A DNA stretch of 64,000 nucleotides from Bacteroidota bacterium (GTDB lineage Bacteria; Bacteroidota; Bacteroidia; 2-12-FULL-35-15), in the NCBI GenBank assembly GCA_947504725.1, contig CANNHN010000010.1, forward strand, positions 1 to 64,000, in the 5' to 3' direction. The notes below the pieces were generated by a model. The model ran no database searches, was not told the origin of the DNA, and saw nothing but the letters and a program-made list of their open reading frames with translations. The first letter of the stretch is position 1; every line of letters starts with the position of its first letter. A program made the position numbers and the translations under genes. Positions 43,674 through 51,849 of the stretch are shown here, piece by piece.

Positions 43674-46070
43674 TTAGTTTCTTAAAATTTTACCACCTGT
43701 GATAATTGACTGTAATCTTTCTAACGTTTTTCTTTCTCCGCACAAACTTAAAAATGCTTCTCTTTCCAAATCCAATAAGTATTGTTCGCTTACTAATGTT
43801 GGAGATGATAAATCACCACCGCATAAAACGTAAGCTAATTTTTGAGAAATCTTCACATCGTGTTCGCTGATGTAATTTCCAACTTGCATGGAGTTTGCAC
43901 CTAAATAAGCTAATCCCAGTGCTTGTTTTCCTAATACACGAATATCTTTTCTTGCAGCAGGTTTTGTATAACCAGCTTCTGCTAGTTCGATGCAATTTAA
44001 TTTTGCTTCCGTTAAAACGCGGTTGCGAGAAATTACCACAACATCTTTTCCTTTTCTTAAATATCCTAAATCAAAAGCTTCATAAGCTGACGTTCCAACT
44101 TTAGCTTGACCAATCGTTAAAAAACGATCACGGAAATTATTTAATTCAATATCGCCATCTTGTAATTCATCCGATAATCGAACTGCGAATTCTTTTGTTC
44201 CTCCACCTCCTGGAATCAAACCAACTCCAAATTCTACTAATCCCATGTATGTTTCAGCGTGTAAAACCACTCTGTCCGAATGCATACTCATTTCACATGC
44301 GCCACCCAATGCTAAATTGTGTGGTGCTACAACAACTGGAATAGAAGAGTAGCGAACACGCATCATTGTGTTTTGAAAAGTTTTGATTGCGAAATTCAAT
44401 TCATCGTATTCTTGTTCAACCGCCATCATAAAAATCATTCCCACATTTGCTCCAGCTGAAAAATTTGCTCCTTCGTTGGAAATAACCAATCCTCTAAAAT
44501 CTTTTTCTGCTATTTCAATTGATTTGTTGATGCCTTCAATTACTTCTGCACCAATGGAATTCATTTTTGTATTCCATTCTAAGTTCACAATTCCATCACC
44601 AATATCCGTCAATGTTGCGCCACTGTTTTTCCAAACTGTTTTGTTTGCGCGAATATTATCTAAAATGATAAATGATTCAGTTCCTGGAATTACTTTGAAT
44701 GATTTTGATGGAATGTCGTAATATTTTTTACTTCCGTTTTCTACTTTGTAAAACGAAGTTGCTCCAGAAGAAAGCATATCGTAAATCCATTGTGCTGGTT
44801 TGTTGCCTGCTGCTTCCATAGCTTTTACAGTTTCTGCAACGCCTAATGCATCCCATGCTTCAAATGGTCCAAGTTCCCATGCGAAACCTGCATTCATAGC
44901 GGCATCAATTTTATAAAGTTCGTCTGTGATTTCAGGAATGCGATTGCTCACATAAGCAAATAAACCATAGAAAGAAGTCCGGTAAAAGTCACCTGCTTTG
45001 TCTTTTCCCGCCAACAACACTTTCATTCTATCACGCAAGTTGTCGATCGTCTTTGTTTGTTCGAGTGTTGCAAATTTTGCTTTTACAGATGGTTTGTATT
45101 CTAATGTTTTTAAATCCAAAGAATGAATTTCGGATTTTCCACCAGCGCCTTTTACTTTTTTGAAAAAGCCTTGTTCTGTTTTACTTCCAAGCCATTTATT
45201 TTCTACCATTTTAGAAACATAACCTGGGATTTTGAAAACATCAATTGCTTCATCTTTCGGACAGCTTGCTGCAACTCCGTTAGCAACGTGAACTAATGTA
45301 TCTAATCCTACTACATCACACGTGCGGAAGGTTGCAGATTTCGGTCGGCCTAAAACTGGTCCAGTTAATTTATCTACTTCATCAATTGTTAAACCCATTT
45401 TTTCAACGGTGTGAAACAAATTCATGATTCCGTAAACTCCAATTCTGTTAGCAATAAATGCTGGAGTGTCTTTACATAAAACGGTTGTCTTTCCTAAATA
45501 TAATTCTCCATACTTCATTAAAAAGTCAACGACTTCAGGAGACGTTTTCGGTGTTGGAATAATTTCCAATAATCTTAAATAGCGTGGAGGATTAAAAAAG
45601 TGAGAACCACAAAAGTGCTTTTGAAAATCTTCGCTACGACCTTCATTCATTAAATGAATAGGAATACCAGAAGTATTAGAAGTAATTAATGTTCCGGGTT
45701 TGCGGAATTTTTCTACGTTATCGAAAACTTGTTTCTTGATGTCCAAACGCTCAATCACCACTTCAATAATCCAATCGCAAGTAGCGATGTCTTTCATGTT
45801 GTCATCAAAATTCCCCGTTGCAATACGTTTTGCAAATGCTTTTCGATAAATAGGAGATGGGTTTGATTTCAAAGCAAATGCCAATGCGTCATCTACAATT
45901 TTATTTACCCCTCCCTGCCTCCCCGAAGGGGAGGAGTTGGTTTCGTCTTTGTTGACAAACGGTATGTCCAATAGAATTACTTCGATACCAATGTTAGCAA
46001 AATGACAAGCAATTCTGCTTCCCATTACACCTGAACCAAGAATGGCTACTTTTTTAATTGTTCTGTTCAT
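43674..46070 (-). CDS. 3-hydroxyacyl-CoA dehydrogenase / enoyl-CoA hydratase fusion (FadB-like)
   Basis: The protein is 798 residues. Residues 1-300 form the HADH NAD domain (VAILGSGVMGSRIACHFAN) and residues 300-480 its C-terminal domains. The enoyl-CoA hydratase domain is at the C-terminus (about 500-720; VAPHNLALGGACEMSMHSDR, GLIPGGGGTKEF). This order is the reverse of E. coli FadB and is typical for Bacteroidota. Residues about 44-55 (TNSSPSGRQGGV) are encoded by a palindromic intergenic-type repeat (45907-45940) read in frame. The start is 65 bases downstream of marR. Confidence 0.92.
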   Translation of the reverse strand: MNRTIKKVAILGSGVMGSRIACHFANIGIEVILLDIPFVNKDETNSSPSGRQGGVNKIVDDALAFALKSNPSPIYRKAFAKRIATGNFDDNMKDIATCDWIIEVVIERLDIKKQVFDNVEKFRKPGTLITSNTSGIPIHLMNEGRSEDFQKHFCGSHFFNPPRYLRLLEIIPTPKTSPEVVDFLMKYGELYLGKTTVLCKDTPAFIANRIGVYGIMNLFHTVEKMGLTIDEVDKLTGPVLGRPKSATFRTCDVVGLDTLVHVANGVAASCPKDEAIDVFKIPGYVSKMVENKWLGSKTEQGFFKKVKGAGGKSEIHSLDLKTLEYKPSVKAKFATLEQTKTIDNLRDRMKVLLAGKDKAGDFYRTSFYGLFAYVSNRIPEITDELYKIDAAMNAGFAWELGPFEAWDALGVAETVKAMEAAGNKPAQWIYDMLSSGATSFYKVENGSKKYYDIPSKSFKVIPGTESFIILDNIRANKTVWKNSGATLTDIGDGIVNLEWNTKMNSIGAEVIEGINKSIEIAEKDFRGLVISNEGANFSAGANVGMIFMMAVEQEYDELNFAIKTFQNTMMRVRYSSIPVVVAPHNLALGGACEMSMHSDRVVLHAETYMGLVEFGVGLIPGGGGTKEFAVRLSDELQDGDIELNNFRDRFLTIGQAKVGTSAYEAFDLGYLRKGKDVVVISRNRVLTEAKLNCIELAEAGYTKPAARKDIRVLGKQALGLAYLGANSMQVGNYISEHDVKISQKLAYVLCGGDLSSPTLVSEQYLLDLEREAFLSLCGERKTLERLQSIITGGKILRN
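45907..45940. repeat. Palindromic CTCCCC-TTCG-GGGGAG-type repeat inside a coding region
   Basis: Its core CCTCCCCGAAGGGGAGG is a perfect palindrome with a GAA/TTC centre, flanked by CCCCTCCCTG on one side. This is the look of common Bacteroidota intergenic repeats, but here it lies inside the HADH/ECH gene without breaking the frame. Confidence 0.75.
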
Positions 46071-46097
46071 AGTACTACTTTTTATTTCCTTTAAGTT

Positions 46098-46121
46098 GTC
46101 ACTTCGAGCGGAGTCGAGAAG
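46098..46121. repeat. Dispersed repeat (GTCACTTCGAGCGGAGTCGAGAAG)
   Basis: This is a copy of the GTCGA-type repeat family in the 65-base gap between marR and the HADH/ECH gene. The CTTCGAGCGGAGTCGAGAAG core can form a small hairpin within the operon leader. Confidence 0.7.
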
Positions 46122-46135
46122 CGAGAAATCTTCTC

Positions 46136-46588
46136 TTATCCGAGTTTAAGTATCTTGTTTTTTTCTTCCGCCAATGAAATAATATCATTCACTGTTTTCA
46201 AAAATTCATCAATTTTATTTTTTCCGATTTTATTTTCTATTTCTGAGTTGAAATTGCGGACAATCTTTTTTGCAAGTTCTTTATTTTCTTTGCCTTTTTG
46301 AGTTAAGATAAGTTTAACCTTGCGTTTATCTTCCTTATCGGCTTTGCGGATAATCAGCTTCTCGTCTTCAAGAGCTTTAATGATACGAGAAAGTGAAGTG
46401 CTTTCCATTCCTAATTTAGGAGCAATGTCGGAAGCATATGCTCCTTCATCACTATCGATGTTCAATAAAAAGTGACCAATGGCAATGCTTCCACCATATT
46501 GTGCGGCTTCAGCATTGTACATGCGGGAGATAATCTGCCAGGCAGACTTTAATTTTGAATCAACGGTTTCGGTGTGTTTTTTCGACAT
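46136..46588 (-). CDS. MarR-family transcriptional regulator
   Basis: The protein is 150 residues. The winged helix is visible: APKLGMESTSLSRIIKALEDEKLIIRKADKEDKRKVKLILTQKG, with the DxRxxxxxLT-type wing. N- and C-terminal helices form the dimer. It is the first gene of the beta-oxidation operon, and two palindromes directly upstream (46591-46631) are probable autoregulatory operators. By analogy with FadR/MarR systems the ligand may be an acyl-CoA, but this is an inference. Confidence 0.92.
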   Translation of the reverse strand: MSKKHTETVDSKLKSAWQIISRMYNAEAAQYGGSIAIGHFLLNIDSDEGAYASDIAPKLGMESTSLSRIIKALEDEKLIIRKADKEDKRKVKLILTQKGKENKELAKKIVRNFNSEIENKIGKNKIDEFLKTVNDIISLAEEKNKILKLG

Positions 46589-46590
46589 TC

Positions 46591-46631
46591 TTATGCAAAC
46601 ATAATAATTTTTATTTATTATGCAAGCATAA
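46591..46631 (-). promoter_or_regulatory. MarR operators overlapping the -33 and -7 promoter boxes
   Basis: Two 14-base near-palindromes start 27 bases apart: TTATGCAAGCATAA (46618-46631, arms perfect) and TTATGCAAACATAA (46591-46604, one mismatch). Read on the minus strand, the first contains TTG (46625-46623) and the second TAtgTTTG (46603-46596), separated by exactly 19 bases, which is a consensus Bacteroidota promoter. The ATG is at 46588, so the transcript should be nearly leaderless. Confidence 0.75.
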
Positions 46632-46697
46632 TATTGATTATTTTAGCTGATTTCTGTCATGTGTCTATTCTTGACTAACTTTGTGCAATATTCAGCT

Positions 46698-47321
46698 ATG
46701 CAAACACAATACATTTTAGAAGTTTTAGGAACAGGTTTTTTTGCCATTTCAGGGGCATTGGCAGCCAATGATAAAGCCCAGCCAGATTGGTTCGGAGCTA
46801 GTTTTATTGGATTTATTACTGCCATTGGAGGCGGTAGTTTAAGGGATATTTTATTGGGCAGTTATCCTTTGGTTTGGGTAAACGACATTTTTTTTGTTTA
46901 CGCGATTATTGTAGGGGTAGTACTGGCCAGTGTATTCTTTAAAACCCTAATAAAATTGCGAAGAACCTTCTTTTTATTCGATACAGTCGGTATTGCCATG
47001 TTTACAATTGTAGGAACCGAAAAAGCAATGAGTTTGGGAGTAAATCCTTTTATTTCCGCGTTGATGGGAATGTTTTCGGCAGTAATGGGCGGAGTTATTC
47101 GCGATGTTTTAACCAATGAGATTCCAATTATCTTCAAAAAGGAAGTTTATGCTACTGCTTGTTTGGTTGGAGCGGTAGTTTATTTAACATTGGATTATGT
47201 TGGTTGTGAAAGGAATGTAAACTTTCTAATAGCTGCTTTGTTAATTATAGGAATACGGATTGTTGCTGTAAAGAAAAATTTAAGTCTTCCTAAGTTTATT
47301 AAAGAAAAAGATGAAATCTAA
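46698..47321 (+). CDS. Trimeric intracellular cation channel (TRIC) family protein
   Basis: From the ATG at 46698 (MQTQYILEVLGTGFFAISG) the protein has 207 residues. The frame is open 13 codons further upstream, but that extension is not hydrophobic in the family manner and runs close to the marR promoter region. Seven membrane helices and the two duplicated glycine motifs AIGGGSLRDILLG and VMGGVIRDVLTNEIP identify the UPF0126/YadS-type TRIC channels, potassium channels of the inner membrane. It is divergent from marR. Confidence 0.9.
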   Translation: MQTQYILEVLGTGFFAISGALAANDKAQPDWFGASFIGFITAIGGGSLRDILLGSYPLVWVNDIFFVYAIIVGVVLASVFFKTLIKLRRTFFLFDTVGIAMFTIVGTEKAMSLGVNPFISALMGMFSAVMGGVIRDVLTNEIPIIFKKEVYATACLVGAVVYLTLDYVGCERNVNFLIAALLIIGIRIVAVKKNLSLPKFIKEKDEI

Positions 47322-47404
47322 AATAATATATACCGAAAAGCATATATGTAATAGCCCAATAAATTGGTCTAACATATATTGCATCGGCATTAATTTACAA
47401 GCAA

Positions 47405-48061
47405 TTGACTCCTATGAATAATAATAAAATAATTTACATATACGATCCCTTGTGTGGTTGGTGTTACGGTTTTTCTCCAGTTATCCAGAAGATACAAAAG
47501 GAATATGCAGAGAAATTGGATTTTGATATTATTAGTGGAGGAATGGTGATTGGCGAGAGAGAAGGATTGATTGGTGATTTTGCCGATTATATTTTAAAAG
47601 CATTGCCTCGTTTAGAAGAAATGACGGGAGTGAAATTTGGAGAGCCTTATCTATCGAAGTTGAGAGACAAGTCGTTGTACCAATCTTCTCTAAAACCTTG
47701 TATTGCTTTGGAAGTTTTTAAATCGTTCAATGAAAAGGATGCAATCACTTTTGCATCTTCTATTCAGAAAGCACAATATATTGATGGGCACGATTTGCAA
47801 GACGATTCGGTTTATTTAGAACTCATCAAACCTTATGGAATTTTACCAGAAGCATTTTTACAAAAATTGAATAGTGATGAATTTCGAATGGAAACAACTA
47901 ATCAATTTAAAATGATTCAAGAATGGGGTATTTCTGGTTTCCCTGCAGTGATTCTTGTGAAAGACAATCAGTTTTATCTTATAGCAAAAGGATATGTTGA
48001 TTATGATAATTTGAATAAGGTGATTGAAAAGATTCTTGCTGAAAAGACTACTTTATCTTAG
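47405..48061 (+). CDS. DsbA/FrnE-family thioredoxin-like protein
   Basis: The protein is 218 residues. The N-terminal IIYIYDPLCGWCYGFSP holds a CxxC pair (CGWC), and the cis-Pro loop is WGISGFPAVILVK. A helical insertion lies between them, as in the DsbA/FrnE (2-hydroxychromene isomerase-like) group. There is no signal peptide, so it is cytosolic and probably a disulfide or glutathione-type reductase; the substrate is unknown. The ATG at 47414 is an alternative start. Its end overlaps the convergent TMTC-like gene by 14 bases. Confidence 0.85.
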   Translation: MTPMNNNKIIYIYDPLCGWCYGFSPVIQKIQKEYAEKLDFDIISGGMVIGEREGLIGDFADYILKALPRLEEMTGVKFGEPYLSKLRDKSLYQSSLKPCIALEVFKSFNEKDAITFASSIQKAQYIDGHDLQDDSVYLELIKPYGILPEAFLQKLNSDEFRMETTNQFKMIQEWGISGFPAVILVKDNQFYLIAKGYVDYDNLNKVIEKILAEKTTLS

Positions 48062-49994
48062 CAGCCTTCTTTAACCAAATGTCGCCATTTGCCGTATCGC
48101 CCATGTTGTTGTATGTGATTCCAATAAATTGGTATGCCGATTTATAATTTGGATCTATTTGTGTCGCTTTTTTGAAATGTTGAATGGCAATAGTAAACAT
48201 CTCATTCGCTTTTTCAAGATTGTTTTGAATCTTGTAGTTTTCTCCCATCGCTCCGTAAGCACTTCCTAAATTACATTCAGCATCTACATCGTATTTGTCT
48301 ATTTCTGTAGCCTTCTGAAATGCTTTTGCCGCTTCTTCAAATTTCCCAACTGAAAACAAGCAAGTTCCTGCATTGTTGTGATACATTCCTTTTCCTGGAT
48401 TCATTTCCATAGCTCTACTATAACTTTTAAATGCCGCATCGTAATTTTTTTGCTCGTAATGAACTCGTCCAGCTACGTTGTGTGCATCTGGAAAAAGCTC
48501 ATATAATTGTAATGCTTTTGTAATACTTTTTTCTGCTTTTACTAAGCGCTTTTCTCGTTCAACTGGATCTTTGACAGCATTTAGTGAATCCTTATTTGCC
48601 AAATTATTTGCATAATAAAATAGCATATGCGCACTGTTTGGAACGGTCTCAATATCATGTCCGAATAAATACGTATCCGATTTCCAATCTTTATTTCTGG
48701 AATATGTTTTCATGGAATACAAAATCATCACAACTCCAACGATTGCTAATAATGTTGTATTTACTTTGAAAAATGAATTGAGTTTGGTAGTATCGAATAG
48801 GTCGATCTTAAATAGTTTGCATAAAAAGTAAATTGCCGCCAAACAAAATGCTACCGAAGGGAAGAACAATAAACGTTCTGCCAAATGTGTTCCAATAAGC
48901 ATAAAAATATTGGACGCCAATGCCATACTTCCTAAATAAAATAAAATGCAAAATGATAGAAAGTGTTTTTCTTTTATTTTTTTGATTGCAAAAATCAATA
49001 AGAAGATATGAAATGCCGCTGCTAATAAAAAACCGATGTTGCCGAGTGAAACAATAGGAATAGTATTAAAAGAATAGTCGCAAGATAGAGGATGTGGAAA
49101 AACCATCAATAAAAAGTACTTTCCTAAAATATAAATAGCGGTTGCTTTTTGTTCAATAAAGTTGGTTGTATACAACAATGAATTATCAATTACCGGAATA
49201 TTGTCGATTCCAATGCTTCCAATAATGCTTTTATGTAACATCATATATAAAGCTGCAACAACAGCTAAGGATCCAGTTACTTTAATGTTGCTCTTTAAAG
49301 TTGCGTCAGTGAAAAAGTAAATAAATAATGGAGCTAAAGCCACATAAACAATGGCCGATTCTTTTGATAACAATGCGAGGAAGAAACATCCCAATGTTCC
49401 TATCAACATCAAAATTTTATTGGAAGAAAGATATTTGTGAATGCAAAGCAAAGAAAGTAATAAGAATAGCATGCTGGAAATTTCATCGCGACTTTTAATG
49501 TTAGCTACTACTTCTGTATGAATCGGATGTGCTGCAAATATCAAGGCTGTTATAAATAAAATGTAGATGTTGATTTTGGTGTAACGCAACAAGACAATAA
49601 ACAGCAAAACACAAACTAGTGAATACATCAATACATTTATCAAATGATGAAAATGCGCATTGTCGGGAGAGATTTGCCATTCGATGGCGAACATTGCCTT
49701 TGTAAGCGGACGATATAAGTTGTTCTCGTTGTTGCCGTAACCTTCTCTGTAGCTGTTAGCGAAAATTTCTTTCAAGGAGGCCGTTCCCTGTTTTGTCATT
49801 TGATTTTCTTTGATGACAGAATAATCATCCAGAACAAATTGGTGGCTTAGTGTATTTGAATATAAAAAAAAAGCAACGAGTGCGATTACAAAAGAAAATT
49901 TTAAAATCAACTTTTTGTCGATTGAAAAGACAGTCGTTTCCGATTTAGCTTTCGGTTCGTGTGGTTTATGCTTTTGATTTTTTTTTGAAGACAT
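48048..49994 (-). CDS. Multi-pass membrane protein with C-terminal TPRs (TMTC-like, GT-C fold)
   Basis: The protein is 648 residues. Residues 30-430 hold about 10-11 membrane helices. The first periplasmic loop has FVLDDYSVIKENQ (paired acidic residues of GT-C enzymes), followed by LYRPLTKAMFAIEW and HPIHTEVVANIKSRDEISSM, which match the TMTC/DUF1736 group. Residues 440-645 contain about five TPRs (NAGTCLFSVGKFEEAAKAFQKA). Eukaryotic TMTC proteins O-mannosylate cadherins; bacterial relatives are not characterised to my knowledge. It lies 7 bases downstream of the acyl-CoA synthetase gene. Confidence 0.85.
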   Translation of the reverse strand: MSSKKNQKHKPHEPKAKSETTVFSIDKKLILKFSFVIALVAFFLYSNTLSHQFVLDDYSVIKENQMTKQGTASLKEIFANSYREGYGNNENNLYRPLTKAMFAIEWQISPDNAHFHHLINVLMYSLVCVLLFIVLLRYTKINIYILFITALIFAAHPIHTEVVANIKSRDEISSMLFLLLSLLCIHKYLSSNKILMLIGTLGCFFLALLSKESAIVYVALAPLFIYFFTDATLKSNIKVTGSLAVVAALYMMLHKSIIGSIGIDNIPVIDNSLLYTTNFIEQKATAIYILGKYFLLMVFPHPLSCDYSFNTIPIVSLGNIGFLLAAAFHIFLLIFAIKKIKEKHFLSFCILFYLGSMALASNIFMLIGTHLAERLLFFPSVAFCLAAIYFLCKLFKIDLFDTTKLNSFFKVNTTLLAIVGVVMILYSMKTYSRNKDWKSDTYLFGHDIETVPNSAHMLFYYANNLANKDSLNAVKDPVEREKRLVKAEKSITKALQLYELFPDAHNVAGRVHYEQKNYDAAFKSYSRAMEMNPGKGMYHNNAGTCLFSVGKFEEAAKAFQKATEIDKYDVDAECNLGSAYGAMGENYKIQNNLEKANEMFTIAIQHFKKATQIDPNYKSAYQFIGITYNNMGDTANGDIWLKKAAKIK

Positions 49995-50001
49995 ACTTTT
50001 A

Positions 50002-51768
50002 TTAAGCTCCGAAAATTTTATCTACCAAGGATTTGTTGTTAGCCATGATTACTTTTCGTTTCAATGATAATTTTGGTGTCATTTCATTGCTATCGATTGT
50101 CCATTCTTTAGGAAGTAATTCAGGTCGTTTGATTTTTTCGTATTGCGCTAAATCGTTGTTCGTTTTCTCAATCTCTTCAATGATGCGTGCTTTGATAATC
50201 GGATTTTTAATTATTTCTTCATTGCTTGTATATTCAATGTTTTTAAGCACACAATAATTTTTTAAATAATTAAAAGAAGGAACAACTAAAGCGGAAGCAT
50301 ATTTTTCATTTTCTCCGATAACCAGAACTTGCTCAATAAATGGTGATTCTTTTAATTTGTTTTCGATCATCAAGGGAGCAATATATTTTCCGCCAGATGT
50401 TTTAAAGATTTCTTTTTTGCGATCTGTGATTTTTAAAAATCGATTCTCAATAAATACTCCAATATCTCCAGTATGAAACCAGCCATCTGAATCGATTGCT
50501 TCTGCTGTAGCGTCAGGACGATTGTAATATCCGAGCATTACATTGGGACCTTTTACTAATATTTCACCGTCTTCTGCAATTTTAACTGTTACTTTATCTA
50601 TCACAGTTCCAACAGTTCCAAACTTAATTCCATTTGGTAAAAAATTGTTTACTGCAATAACAGGAGAAGTCTCCGTTAAACCGTATCCTTCTAATACCAT
50701 AATTTTTCCTGCACAAAAAACACGTGCTAATCTTGGTTGAAGTGCCGCACCTCCAGAAACTACAGCAGTAATATTTCCACCAAGCGCCTCTCTCCATTTA
50801 GAGAAAATAAGTTTATTTGCTATTTTTAATTGAAACTCATACCACCATCCGTTTGCTCCATTTAGTTCGTATTTCAATCCGAGTTCAAGCGCCCAGAAAA
50901 ATAATTTTTTCTTAATTCCAGTTTGCTCAGTCCCTTTTGCAACAATTTTATCATACACTTTTTCTAATAATCTCGGAACTGTTGAAAATACTTCTGGTTT
51001 AATTTCCTTCAAATTGTCGCCAATTGTTTCAATACTTTCAGCATAATAAATAGAAATCCCAACATAAAAATAAAGTGTAGAAAGCATTCGCTCGTATACG
51101 TGATTGAGCGGCAAGAAGCTCAAAGCTTTCCATTCACTTTTAAAAGGACACAACGACTGAGAAGCCAAAGAGTTGCTAATAAGATTATTGTGTGAAAGCA
51201 TTACACCTTTTGGATTTCCTGTTGTTCCGGATGTATATAATATTGAAAATAAATCGTTGGGCTGAATACTATTCTTAATAGCTTCAATTTCTTTCGACTT
51301 AGGGTTTTGTTTTCCCTCATTTGCTAAATCCAACCAGCTTTTTGCACCGTCAACTTTGTCAAATGTATAAATGCCTTTAATTGATGTCGTGGTAGCGGAT
51401 ACAGCTTTTACTTTTTCAAATAATTCTTTCGTAGAAACAAAAACATATTTAATTTTTGCATCATTTAATATGAACATCAAATCGTGCTCACTAATCGTTG
51501 GATAGATCGGAACACTTACACCACCTACTTGTTGAATTGCAAAATCTGCAAAATTCCATTCTGGTCGATTGTTAGCAATAATGGCAATTTTATCTTCACG
51601 TTCAAGTCCTAGGTTATGCAAACCATAACTTAGATTATTAACATTATCAATAAAATCTTGAGTTGAATACGTTCTCCATTTTCCATTTTCTTTGGCAGCC
51701 AAAGCATTTGGTTTGTTATATTTTTCAAGAAGTTGTGGTAGAATGTCAAATATTCGTGTAATTGCCAT
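50002..51768 (-). CDS. Long-chain fatty acid-CoA ligase
   Basis: The protein is 588 residues. The ATP/AMP signature LYTSGTTGNPKGVMLSHNN is intact, with EGYGLTETSPVIAVNN, GWFHTGDIG and ITDRKKEIFKTSGGKYIAP. It is of the FAA1/FadD type (long N-terminal gate region). It activates fatty acids, feeding the beta-oxidation operon at 40-46 kb. A consensus promoter lies at 51803-51833. The next gene downstream (TMTC-like) follows after 7 bases. Confidence 0.93.
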   Translation of the reverse strand: MAITRIFDILPQLLEKYNKPNALAAKENGKWRTYSTQDFIDNVNNLSYGLHNLGLEREDKIAIIANNRPEWNFADFAIQQVGGVSVPIYPTISEHDLMFILNDAKIKYVFVSTKELFEKVKAVSATTTSIKGIYTFDKVDGAKSWLDLANEGKQNPKSKEIEAIKNSIQPNDLFSILYTSGTTGNPKGVMLSHNNLISNSLASQSLCPFKSEWKALSFLPLNHVYERMLSTLYFYVGISIYYAESIETIGDNLKEIKPEVFSTVPRLLEKVYDKIVAKGTEQTGIKKKLFFWALELGLKYELNGANGWWYEFQLKIANKLIFSKWREALGGNITAVVSGGAALQPRLARVFCAGKIMVLEGYGLTETSPVIAVNNFLPNGIKFGTVGTVIDKVTVKIAEDGEILVKGPNVMLGYYNRPDATAEAIDSDGWFHTGDIGVFIENRFLKITDRKKEIFKTSGGKYIAPLMIENKLKESPFIEQVLVIGENEKYASALVVPSFNYLKNYCVLKNIEYTSNEEIIKNPIIKARIIEEIEKTNNDLAQYEKIKRPELLPKEWTIDSNEMTPKLSLKRKVIMANNKSLVDKIFGA

Positions 51769-51802
51769 CGTTGGTTGTTTTAATTGTCTAATTTTGTTTC
51801 TC

Positions 51803-51833
51803 CAAAAATAAAATATTTTACGGATTTATCCAA
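51803..51833 (-). promoter_or_regulatory. Bacteroidota-type promoter of the acyl-CoA ligase gene
   Basis: On the minus strand TTG (51833-51831), a 20-base spacer and TAttTTTG (51810-51803) fit the consensus, giving a leader of about 28 bases to the ATG at 51768. No palindrome like that of marR is present here. Confidence 0.62.
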
Positions 51834-51849
51834 TATAAACTATCACCAA

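Noticed and set aside
51784-51849. TTG start extending the nitronate monooxygenase-like protein by 22 residues
   Set aside because: The segment lies in the divergent promoter region and is not like family N-termini, which begin near MQTKLTEAL.
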